64,000 nt of DNA from UBA7672 sp041398245 (lineage in GTDB: Bacteria; Pseudomonadota; Alphaproteobacteria; Caulobacterales; Hyphomonadaceae): contig JAWKVC010000011.1 of the NCBI GenBank assembly GCA_041398245.1, forward strand, positions 1 through 64,000. Direction: 5' to 3'. The notes beneath the pieces are model-generated. The model did no database searches. It was not told where the DNA came from and saw only the letters and a list, made by a program, of their open reading frames with translations. Each line of letters starts with the position of its first letter. Positions within the stretch are counted from its first letter, which is position 1. A program made the translations under genes and the position numbers. Shown here one piece after another: positions 1 to 7,713 of this stretch.

Positions 1-2577
1 CAGGTCATTCCCACGGCCCTGCTTGAGCGCGTCGACATCGTGACGGGCGGCGCCTCGGCGACCTACGGTTCGGACGCTATGTCCGGCGCGGTGAACTTCA
101 TCACGAAGCGCGACTTCGAGGGTGTTGAACTCAACTTTGATCGCTCGATCACGGGCGAAGACGACGGCGAAATCGTTTCGACCTCGCTGACTCTCGGCGC
201 CAACATCGACGATGGCCGCGGCAACGTTGTGTTGAGCTTCAACTATTCGGATCGTGACGGCGTTCAGGGCGGCGCACGCCCGCTTGGTCAGCTCGGCATC
301 GTGACCGCCGACGGTTCGGGTTACTCTAACTTCCTGAACGGCGTTGCTCCGACCCCGCCGGCCGACCCGCTCTGCCAAGGTGAAAACGCTGTCGCCGCTG
401 GCGGTTCGACGACGACGACCCCGACCCGCCTTGCCATTTTTGGCGCGTCCGCGCTTGGCCAGGTGCGCACGGACGGAACGCTGGGCTCCAACTGCTCGGT
501 GTTCAACTTCAACCCTTACAACTACTACCAGACACCGCAGGAGCGTTTCGGCGCAACCGCGCTGGGCCACTACACGATCGACGAACACTTCGAAGCCTAT
601 GGCCGCGCCAGCTTCAGCCAGGTCAACGTGACCCAGCAGGTCGCTCCGTCGGGCATCTTCGCGAACTCGTTCTGGACGCCGCTGAGCAACCCGTTCATCT
701 CCGCGTCCCAGCTCAGCACGATCATCGCGACAGCCACGACCGACCTTGGCAACGGCGCCCTGATCGAAGGCACCAATTGGCGCGACCTCGACAGCAGCGG
801 GACGGTTACCGCAGCCGACGACCTTAACCTTGTCTACCGTCGCCGGACGACTGAATTCGGACCGCGTTCCACGACCTACGACAATGCCTGGTTCCAGCTG
901 GTCGCTGGTCTGCGCGGCGAAATCGTGCCCGACTGGAGCTATGATGTAAGCTTGTCCCACGGTGAGTCGCACCAGACGCGTACGTCTGCCGGCTACACCA
1001 ACCTTGCGAACATCGCGAACGCGCTCGACGCTGTTTCGACAACGGAGTGCCGCAATGGCGATGCGACATGCGTCCCGCTGAACCTGTTCGGCACGGGTGC
1101 GGGCATCACGCCGGAAATGGCGCGCTACTCCAGCGCGACGGCTCTGGAAGACCGCGTCTACACGCAAGACATCGTGCAGGCGAACGTCAGCGGCTACTTC
1201 CCGCAGGTGCAGATGCCCTGGGCGTCGTCGGGTCTCGCGGTCAGCCTCGGCGCGGAATACCGCGAAGAGACTGGCGGTACGACCCCGGACGAGTGCCTCA
1301 AACTTGCTCCCACGAGCTGCCTCGGCGGCGCCGGCGGCAACACGCTTCCGATCTCGGGCGGCTTCTCGGCCTACGAGTACTACGGCGAAGCGATCCTCCC
1401 GATCGCGTCGGACATGCCGTTCGCCAAGTCGCTCGATCTTGAAGTCGGCTACCGTTACGCGGATTACGATCCGTCGGGCGGCACCGACACCTACAAGTAC
1501 GGCATCAGCTGGTCGCCGGTCGAAAACCTCCGCTTCCGCGCCATGAAGCAGCAGGCCGTTCGCGCTCCGAACGTCGGCGAGATTGCTTCGCCGCGCACCT
1601 CCGGTCTCGACAATGCGGTGAGCGATCCCTGCTCGATCACGAACGCCGCCAACATCGACGCCACGCTGCGTGCGCTCTGCATCTCGACAGGGATGACGAA
1701 TGCTCAGGTCGGTACGGTCGAGGATATCACGGCGGGTCAGATCAACGCATTCTTCGGAACGAACCTGACGGCGCTGCCCCAGCCGGAAACGGCCGACACC
1801 ACGACCTTCGGCATGGTGTGGACCCCGGATCTTGGCTTCGACATGATCCAGAACGCCACGCTGGCGATCGACTACTACGACATCACGATCGACGACTACA
1901 TCAACTCGGCTCCCGCCCAGGGCGTCCTCGACGGTTGCTACGTTCTCGGCCTCACTGACCAGTGCGCCAAGATCGTGCGCGTCGGCGGCAACCTGACGAA
2001 CGATGGTTCGGGCGTCGTGTTGCTTTACGAAAACCTGCAGTACATCACGGCTGAAGGCATCGAAATCGCCGCCAGTTTCGATGTTGACCTGGGCGCCATG
2101 GGCGACCTCGCGGTGTCCTTCAACGCCAACCACTACCTGACGAACGAGTTCTCCTCGTACTCGAACCTGCCGGTTGTAGACTGCAAGGGTTACTTCTCGT
2201 CCAGCTGCGGCGCCAACTTCGGCACGCCGCTGCCGGAAACCCGCTGGATCCAGCGCACACTCTGGAACTTCGGCGCGCTGGGGCAGGACTTCCAGGTCGG
2301 CTATCTGTGGCGTCACCTCGGTGAAGTCACATCAGATGTTCCGGTCTTCCCGCAGTTCCAGACCATCGGCTCGATGGACTACATCGATCTGACGGGCGCC
2401 TGGAACATCAATGACGCGATGAGACTTTCAGTCGGCGTCACGAACCTGTTCGAGGAAGATCCGCCGGTCGTCGGCAACGAAGCCGCCGATACGTCGAACA
2501 ACTCGCTCAACACCTTCCCGAGCACCTACGACGCTCTGGGACGCGTGTTCAGCGTTGGTCTCAACGTCCGCTTCTAA
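1..2577 (+). CDS. TonB-dependent outer-membrane receptor, 5' end missing
   Basis: The reading frame is open from base 1, so the signal peptide and most of the plug are outside the window. What remains begins at the end of the plug domain (ERVDIVTGGASATYGSDAMSGAVNFI, given here as ERVDIVTGGASATYG then SDAMSGAVNFI), the typical plug motif, and continues through a beta-barrel ending in NLFEEDPPVVG and a C-terminal FSVGLNVRF with terminal Phe. Such receptors import bulky substrates using TonB/ExbBD energy. The substrate cannot be read from sequence. Extracellular-type loops carry repeated paired cysteines (DPLC/GSNC, DEC/TSC, DPC/ALC, DGC/DQC, VDC/SSC), suggesting several loop disulfides. It is followed by a strong terminator and then by a TPR/aspartyl hydroxylase gene on the same strand. 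Confidence 0.93.
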   Translation, partial: QVIPTALLERVDIVTGGASATYGSDAMSGAVNFITKRDFEGVELNFDRSITGEDDGEIVSTSLTLGANIDDGRGNVVLSFNYSDRDGVQGGARPLGQLGIVTADGSGYSNFLNGVAPTPPADPLCQGENAVAAGGSTTTTPTRLAIFGASALGQVRTDGTLGSNCSVFNFNPYNYYQTPQERFGATALGHYTIDEHFEAYGRASFSQVNVTQQVAPSGIFANSFWTPLSNPFISASQLSTIIATATTDLGNGALIEGTNWRDLDSSGTVTAADDLNLVYRRRTTEFGPRSTTYDNAWFQLVAGLRGEIVPDWSYDVSLSHGESHQTRTSAGYTNLANIANALDAVSTTECRNGDATCVPLNLFGTGAGITPEMARYSSATALEDRVYTQDIVQANVSGYFPQVQMPWASSGLAVSLGAEYREETGGTTPDECLKLAPTSCLGGAGGNTLPISGGFSAYEYYGEAILPIASDMPFAKSLDLEVGYRYADYDPSGGTDTYKYGISWSPVENLRFRAMKQQAVRAPNVGEIASPRTSGLDNAVSDPCSITNAANIDATLRALCISTGMTNAQVGTVEDITAGQINAFFGTNLTALPQPETADTTTFGMVWTPDLGFDMIQNATLAIDYYDITIDDYINSAPAQGVLDGCYVLGLTDQCAKIVRVGGNLTNDGSGVVLLYENLQYITAEGIEIAASFDVDLGAMGDLAVSFNANHYLTNEFSSYSNLPVVDCKGYFSSSCGANFGTPLPETRWIQRTLWNFGALGQDFQVGYLWRHLGEVTSDVPVFPQFQTIGSMDYIDLTGAWNINDAMRLSVGVTNLFEEDPPVVGNEAADTSNNSLNTFPSTYDALGRVFSVGLNVRF

Positions 2578-2598
2578 TCGGACAAGACCCCAAGCATT

Positions 2599-2633
2599 GG
2601 CGGCGGACCCACCGGGTCCGCCGCCTTTGTTTT
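2599..2633 (+). terminator. Rho-independent terminator of the TonB receptor gene
   Basis: A perfect 12-bp stem (2599-2610 with 2614-2625, GGCGGCGGACCC arm) with a 3-nt loop is followed by a T-rich run interrupted by one G. It lies 22 bp after the stop codon. Confidence 0.9.
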
Positions 2634-2734
2634 GGGCGACTATCTTCTTGATCGCGCGCAAGGCGGGGAAGTGCGGCCCGGCGAATGTCGTCTATACGAT
2701 TGTTGCGCGGGCTGGTTGAGGCCATGATTGTCGA

Positions 2735-4000
2735 ATGAGCGCCATTGACCAGATTGTGGCGGCCGCCGACAGGGCCGTGCAGACCCAGAACTGGGCCGAG
2801 GCCGAACGGCTTTGGGGCGATGTCCTGAGGCTGTCGCCGGGCCATCCGCGCGCCCTCTACAGCCTAGGCATGCATGCGTTCGTGCGCAACGATCTGACGG
2901 GCGCCTTGCGCCTGCTTGAGCAGGCGCGGGCTGCAGGGCCTGGCTCTCTCTCGACGCTGAACGCGCTCTCTGTGATTTACAGCCGGATGGGGAACGCATC
3001 GGCGGAGATCGAGGCGATCGATGCGGCGCTGGCGATCGAGCCGTATTTCCTGCCAGGTCTTGTCTCCAAAGCCGGCTGGCTCGAGCGAAATTCGACGCCG
3101 GCCGCAGCGGCTGCGATGTATCGCAATGTCATGCGTGTTGCGCCTGCGGAATCGCAATGGCCGAATACGCTGCGACAGCAATTGCTGCATGCGCGCGAGT
3201 TCATTGCACGCCATGCCCGCGCCTATGAGGCCTATCTCATTGAACAGATCGCCCCGCTTGGTCGCGACCTGCCTGCTGCGTCCGCCGAACGTTGGCGCGA
3301 GGCTGCGTCAATCATGGCGGGACGGACGAAGCCCTACGTGTCGGACTCCAACCAACTTGGCGTTCCACGACTGCCAGCCATACCCTTCTACCAGCGGTCC
3401 ATGTTTCCGTGGGCCAGTGCTCTAGAGGCGAGCACAAGCGCCATACGGGATGAACTTGAAAGCGCGCTGGCAAAAGAGCGTGAGGGATTCGCTCCGTACA
3501 TCGCCTATCGTCCGGGCGACCCGGTCAATCAATGGGCCGAGTTGAATCACTCAAATCGCTGGAGCCACTATTCGCTCTGGCGCGGCGGCGCGCCAGATGA
3601 AGCGCATCTTGCGGCTTGCCCCAGGACGCGGGCCGCCCTCGAAGCGGTCGACATGGCTTCAATTGATGGCCTGTGCCCGAACGCGATGTTCTCCGCGTTG
3701 GCGCCGCACACGGAAATTCCGCCGCATACTGGCGAAACAAATGCGCGCCTCGTTGTTCACCTGCCACTGATCGTGCCTCCCAACTGCACCTATCGGGTCG
3801 GATTCGAGGAGCGGGAATGGCGCGTCGGTGAGATACTTGTGTTTGACGACACGCTCGAACACACTGCGCGTAACGACAGTGACGGGGTCCGTGTCGTTCT
3901 GATCTTCGACATCTGGAACCCGATGATTCCCTTAGAAGAGCGCGAAATGGTGCGCCAGTTGGCCACTGCGGCCCGTTCCTTTGCGCAACTGCCAGCGTAG
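2735..4000 (+). CDS. TPR-repeat aspartyl/asparaginyl beta-hydroxylase-like protein
   Basis: This is a 421-residue two-part protein. Residues ~5-150 are helical TPR-like repeats (AEAERLWGDVLRLSPGHPRALYSLG and a second unit near 90-135). Residues ~215-400 match the Asp/Asn beta-hydroxylase family, an Fe(II)/2-oxoglutarate double-stranded beta helix. Likely iron ligands are His331 (in PPHTG) and His376 (in LEHTA), and the 2-oxoglutarate-binding Arg is Arg386 (GVRVVLIFD). No signal peptide is seen, so it is probably cytoplasmic. It lies directly after a TonB receptor gene but behind that gene's terminator, so it is separately transcribed. The protein target is unknown. The start is the first ATG before the TPR region and has no strong ribosome-binding site. 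Confidence 0.88.
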   Translation: MSAIDQIVAAADRAVQTQNWAEAERLWGDVLRLSPGHPRALYSLGMHAFVRNDLTGALRLLEQARAAGPGSLSTLNALSVIYSRMGNASAEIEAIDAALAIEPYFLPGLVSKAGWLERNSTPAAAAAMYRNVMRVAPAESQWPNTLRQQLLHAREFIARHARAYEAYLIEQIAPLGRDLPAASAERWREAASIMAGRTKPYVSDSNQLGVPRLPAIPFYQRSMFPWASALEASTSAIRDELESALAKEREGFAPYIAYRPGDPVNQWAELNHSNRWSHYSLWRGGAPDEAHLAACPRTRAALEAVDMASIDGLCPNAMFSALAPHTEIPPHTGETNARLVVHLPLIVPPNCTYRVGFEEREWRVGEILVFDDTLEHTARNDSDGVRVVLIFDIWNPMIPLEEREMVRQLATAARSFAQLPA

Positions 4001-4009
4001 CCCGGTGGG

Positions 4010-4738
4010 TCACTCCCCGATGGCGTGGAGCGTGCCGCCGCGCTCATGCAGCCAGGTGCGGGCCTCGCGCCAGTCGGGATAGCAGCGCTCGACATGCTTC
4101 CAGAAGCGGTTGGAATGGTTCATCTCGCGCAGGTGGGCGACTTCATGCGCGGCGACATAGTCGAGCGCGAAGGGCGGGGCGCAGACGAGACGCCAGGTGA
4201 AGTTGAGCCGTCCCTCGGACGAGCAGGAGCCCCAGCGCGAGCGCATGTCCTTGATCGCGATGGACCGTGCCTGGACCTTCAGCGTTTCGGAATGAACCGA
4301 CACGCGCTCGGCGAAATCGACGCGGGCGGCGGCGCGCAGGAAGGCGCGGACCTTGTCGCCAAACGCCTCGCGCGGACCGGGAACCATGATGAGCGGCGTC
4401 GGGCCGACCGTCCTGTCGATCCGGACGGCGCGGCCGCTGTCGGCCTGTTTCAGCCTGTGGATGACGCCACGCAGTGGGATGTAGACGCCCGGCCGGAACA
4501 CGATGGGTGGCGGCAGGGCGCCGAGTCTTTCAGCGATCCACTCAACACGTTCCTTGGCGAAGGTGATGGCGTCGAGCGCGTGCCGGGGGGCCGGAGCCGT
4601 CGCCACGGCCTCGCGGGCCATGGAGTCTATCCTAACGGAAACGCGGCGCGCCCGGCGGTCGATGAGGACGCGCACGGGGATGGAAACTCCTGATTTTGCA
4701 ATCAGAAAAACCCGAGGATGAGTTTCCGCTATGAGCAT
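4010..4738 (-). CDS. YgjP-like zinc metallopeptidase (DUF45, M48-related)
   Basis: This 242-residue protein has the DUF45/YgjP layout: an N-terminal beta-rich part (VSIPVRVLIDRRARRVSVRID) and a C-terminal catalytic part. The motif RSRWGSCSSEGRLNFTWRL is the family signature. The zinc motif is HEVAHLREMNHS, with HExxH followed by a third His. The protein is soluble and no signal peptide is seen. The start ATG at 4738 gives the family's usual N-terminus. The frame stays open upstream through the neighbouring lipoprotein gene, but that extension is antisense composition. It is divergent from the lipoprotein gene with 60 bp between start codons, and its stop is 10 bp from the end of the hydroxylase gene. 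Confidence 0.9.
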   Translation of the reverse strand: MLIAETHPRVFLIAKSGVSIPVRVLIDRRARRVSVRIDSMAREAVATAPAPRHALDAITFAKERVEWIAERLGALPPPIVFRPGVYIPLRGVIHRLKQADSGRAVRIDRTVGPTPLIMVPGPREAFGDKVRAFLRAAARVDFAERVSVHSETLKVQARSIAIKDMRSRWGSCSSEGRLNFTWRLVCAPPFALDYVAAHEVAHLREMNHSNRFWKHVERCYPDWREARTWLHERGGTLHAIGE

Positions 4739-4798
4739 GCTAAGGGGTATCGTCCTGGGGACTTTGAAGCAACACGGCCCATCAAGGGGACTACCAAT

Positions 4799-6565
4799 AT
4801 GAAGCTCAAGTTTGCGTTTGCCAGCTTGCTGGTTCTTTCCGCATGCGGAACGAGCCCCGAAACGCTGGAAGCCCTGGACCTCATGCAATTCCGGGAGAAC
4901 GCAACCACCCCGGGATTTTCGTATGCGAAACTCTCCGGTTCCGGGAATGACGTGACGCTCGAAGACGTCTCGTTCCTGTCCTCGCCCTTCATGGCGGCGA
5001 TGATGGGGATGGGCGGCCCCGGGGCGAACGACGAAGACGCGGATGCGGACGCCGACGAGGACAGCGAGGCTTCGGCGGACCCGGTGACCCTCTTCAAGGC
5101 CGGAACCGTGGTGATGAACGGCTTGACCATGAAGGACGGCAAGCCCGTCGTTCGCGACATCATCGTCAACGCCATCACGCCGGCGATTCCCACCGGTGGC
5201 GTCACCGTGACCATCGGCCAGGTCGGCATGGAAGGTCTCGACGAGAAGACCGGCGCATTCATCGCTGGCGCTTTCACTGAAGCCGGTCCCGGGGAAGCGC
5301 CGCCATTCGAACAGTGGGCGTTCGGCCGGGCGGGCGTGAACGACATTGCGCTCAAGGGCGAGTTTGAAGGGCCGAACGGGCTGGCGAACTTCGACGTGAA
5401 GATCAGGGAACTCTCGGTGTCCGACCTCAAGGATACGGTGATGGGTCTCATCCGTATCGCCGGCATCGCAGGGGAGGTGAACGTGCCGACCGAGATGGTT
5501 CCGGTCGCGGCGACCTTCGACCTTGGAAAGCTCGACATCTCGCGTCTGCAGACCGACTTTTTCGTCAAGCCGCTCATGATGGCGTTCCACAGCGGAATGG
5601 ATGAGGACGCCGATATCGACATGGCGTCGCTCTATGCCGACTACACCAGCCCGCTGGAAGCCGGCTATGACAAGCTCGACTGGACAGGCATGAGCCTCGA
5701 TGTCTCGGGCATGAAGCTCAGCACGACGCCGCTCTCGAACACGCTGACGCGTAACGCGGACGGCGTGGTCATCGCATCGGAAACGCCGCGCGCGGCGCTG
5801 ACGCTGAAGGCGGATTCTTCCGGCGGCATGGTCGGCGCGATGGGCCTCATGTTCCTTGCAATGGGCGGCTATCCGTCCGACACGATCGAGATCTACGCCG
5901 GAGGGAATGCCTCGTTCGATCCTGCGAAGGACATCACTCACTTCACCGGCTACAATGTCGGTGTCACGGGTGTGGCTGATGTGAAGATGGATCTTGGCCT
6001 TGTCGGCCTGAAGCAAGCGTTGCCTGCGCTGATGTCGGCGGCGTCGAGCGCATCGAGCATGGTCGAGGACATCGCTGAGCCGGAGCTCGATGAGGACGGC
6101 GAACCGGTCGAGCCCGATCCGGAGGCCCTGTCCGGCGCCTCCGCCGCCATGGCGATGCAGATGCTGTTCGCGCTGATGCCGTTGCAGCTGACCGATCTTG
6201 ATCTGTCGATCACCGACGAGACGCTGATGGACCTGATCCTGAACCAGCAGGCTGTCGGCGCAGGCCAGAGCCTCGAGGAGCTGCGCGGCGACCTGGTAGC
6301 CATGGTCGAGGGCGCATCGGAATTCATGACGCAGGCCGGCGTCGATGAAGCGATCGCCACCGAGCTGACGACAGCGACGGCGGGCTTCCTGGAAGGTCCG
6401 GGAACGATCCGCATCCAGCTGAAGCCGAAACAGCCCTTCGGCATGATGTCGGCGATGATGGCCCCGGTGACCAAGGAAAGCCTCGGCTTCTCGGCGACGT
6501 TTACGCCTGCGCCGGAAGCCGTGCCGGGGGCGGCGCCCGAAGCCGCCGCGCCTGAGACGAACTGA
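4799..6565 (+). CDS. Large Met-rich putative lipoprotein of unknown function
   Basis: The 588-residue product starts with a lipoprotein signal, MKLKFAFASLLVLSAC, with lipobox Cys16. An AAGGGGAC ribosome-binding site ends 8 nt before the ATG. It has an acidic stretch (DEDADADADEDSEAS) around residues 78-95, repeated beta-type segments, several Met clusters (AAMMGMGG, MGLMFLAMGG, MAMQMLFALMP) and an Ala/Pro-rich tail. I do not recognise a characterised family. The alternation of strands and amphipathic repeats loosely recalls AsmA or DUF945-type envelope proteins, but no diagnostic motif is visible. It is likely a periplasm-facing lipid-anchored protein. It is divergent from the YgjP gene and followed by a terminator, so it is probably monocistronic. 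Confidence 0.8.
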   Translation: MKLKFAFASLLVLSACGTSPETLEALDLMQFRENATTPGFSYAKLSGSGNDVTLEDVSFLSSPFMAAMMGMGGPGANDEDADADADEDSEASADPVTLFKAGTVVMNGLTMKDGKPVVRDIIVNAITPAIPTGGVTVTIGQVGMEGLDEKTGAFIAGAFTEAGPGEAPPFEQWAFGRAGVNDIALKGEFEGPNGLANFDVKIRELSVSDLKDTVMGLIRIAGIAGEVNVPTEMVPVAATFDLGKLDISRLQTDFFVKPLMMAFHSGMDEDADIDMASLYADYTSPLEAGYDKLDWTGMSLDVSGMKLSTTPLSNTLTRNADGVVIASETPRAALTLKADSSGGMVGAMGLMFLAMGGYPSDTIEIYAGGNASFDPAKDITHFTGYNVGVTGVADVKMDLGLVGLKQALPALMSAASSASSMVEDIAEPELDEDGEPVEPDPEALSGASAAMAMQMLFALMPLQLTDLDLSITDETLMDLILNQQAVGAGQSLEELRGDLVAMVEGASEFMTQAGVDEAIATELTTATAGFLEGPGTIRIQLKPKQPFGMMSAMMAPVTKESLGFSATFTPAPEAVPGAAPEAAAPETN

Positions 6566-6586
6566 GACACTCAGCACACATGACCG

Positions 6587-6619
6587 GCCGGGCCTCGCAT
6601 GCGGGGCCCGGCTGTTTTT
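6587..6619 (+). terminator. Rho-independent terminator after the lipoprotein gene
   Basis: The GCCGGGCC arm at 6587-6594 pairs with 6605-6612. The loop contains GCATGC, and a G plus five T residues follow. It is placed between two converging genes. Confidence 0.85.
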
Positions 6620-6640
6620 GGGCATGCGAGACGTTCCGGG

Positions 6641-7609
6641 TCAGCCCCGGCGGTCGTCGGCGCAGTCCTCGCCCTCGATCTCGACTGTTGCGTGATCGAT
6701 GCCGTGAGCTGCGTGCAGACGCGCCTTGATCAGCGCCACAACGATTGGGCCTTCCGCGCTGTTGGCGATGCGGGCGTGTAACGTCATCATCGAACGGCGG
6801 CCGTCCAGCGACCACAAGTGGGCGTGATGAACGTCGAGCACGCCGTCGATCTGCGTGACGAGATCGTGCGTGACCGTCTCAAGGCTGATGTTGTGCGGCG
6901 CGCCTTCCAGCAGGATGTGGGCGCTCTGCATTGTCAGCGACCAGGCCGAGCGCAGGATGATCAGCGCGACCACGATCGACAGGATGGGATCGGCTTCCAC
7001 CCAACCGGTTGTCATGATGATGACGCCGGCAATGATGGCGGCGACCGAGCCGAGCAGATCGCCCACCACATGAAGCAGGGCGCCGCGGACATTGAGATTG
7101 TCGCGCTCGGCGCCATGCAGCACGACGAAGGCGGCGATGTTGACGCCCAGCCCGGCCACAGCCACCCAGGTCATCAGCAGGGGTTCGATCGTATGGGGAT
7201 TGTTGAGGCGGCCGATGGCCTCGGCCACGATCCACACGGCGATGAAGAAGAGGGTGAGGCCGTTCACGAAGGCGGCCAGTACGGGGAAGCGCCGGAACCC
7301 GAAGGTGCGGCGCGAATCCGCCGGCCGGCGCGCCATGCGGAAACCAACCCAGGCGAGGGCGAGACTGCCGAAATCCGACAGCATGTGCCCTGCGTCCGCG
7401 AGCAGGGCGAGCGATCCGGCAATAAGGCCGCCGGCGAGTTCAACGCCCATGAAGCCGCCCGTGAGCAGCGCGGCGATGCCGATGCGCGCAGCGTTGCGTT
7501 CATCGCCCGCGTGATGCCCGTGCGCATGGTCATGCGAATGACCATGATCATGCGCGTGTGCATGCGCATGGCCGCCAGCCGGATGAACATGAGCGTGATC
7601 GTGCGCCAT
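6641..7609 (-). CDS. Cation diffusion facilitator (CDF) metal exporter
   Basis: This is a 322-residue zinc/cobalt-type CDF transporter that exchanges cytosolic divalent metal for protons at the inner membrane. The first ~35 residues are a His-rich metal-binding tail (AHAHAHDHGHSHDHAHGHH). The two CDF signature HxxxD sites are visible, H75-MLS-D79 in TM2 and H180-VVG-D184 in TM5. Six membrane segments precede a C-terminal cytoplasmic ferredoxin-like domain (VLDVHHAHLWSLDGRRSM). The ATG at 7609 follows AGGTGGAG at good spacing. A GTG three codons upstream would overlap that site, so it was not chosen. The His-rich tail and motifs fit the Zn/Co/Cd subgroup, but the exact metal is inference. Confidence 0.93.
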   Translation of the reverse strand: MAHDHAHVHPAGGHAHAHAHDHGHSHDHAHGHHAGDERNAARIGIAALLTGGFMGVELAGGLIAGSLALLADAGHMLSDFGSLALAWVGFRMARRPADSRRTFGFRRFPVLAAFVNGLTLFFIAVWIVAEAIGRLNNPHTIEPLLMTWVAVAGLGVNIAAFVVLHGAERDNLNVRGALLHVVGDLLGSVAAIIAGVIIMTTGWVEADPILSIVVALIILRSAWSLTMQSAHILLEGAPHNISLETVTHDLVTQIDGVLDVHHAHLWSLDGRRSMMTLHARIANSAEGPIVVALIKARLHAAHGIDHATVEIEGEDCADDRRG

Positions 7610-7659
7610 GGACTCCACCTAAGCGGGCCCTACGCGAATATCAAATGAATACAATGCTA

Positions 7660-7669
7660 CGGTATACCG
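7660..7669. promoter_or_regulatory. 10-bp perfect palindrome upstream of the CDF exporter
   Basis: CGGTATACCG sits 51-60 bp before the exporter start, in a short AT-richer gap between the antiporter stop and the exporter. It is a plausible regulator site, but its size makes chance possible. Confidence 0.3.
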
Positions 7670-7713
7670 GCGCGGGGATCAGGTAGGGGCGGCCCGCAGG
7701 CCGGTCGCGTCGA

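Noticed and set aside
4739..6625. Very long upstream extension of the YgjP-like gene frame through the lipoprotein gene
   Set aside because: The extension is Arg/His-rich nonsense antisense to the lipoprotein gene; the protease family starts near 4738.
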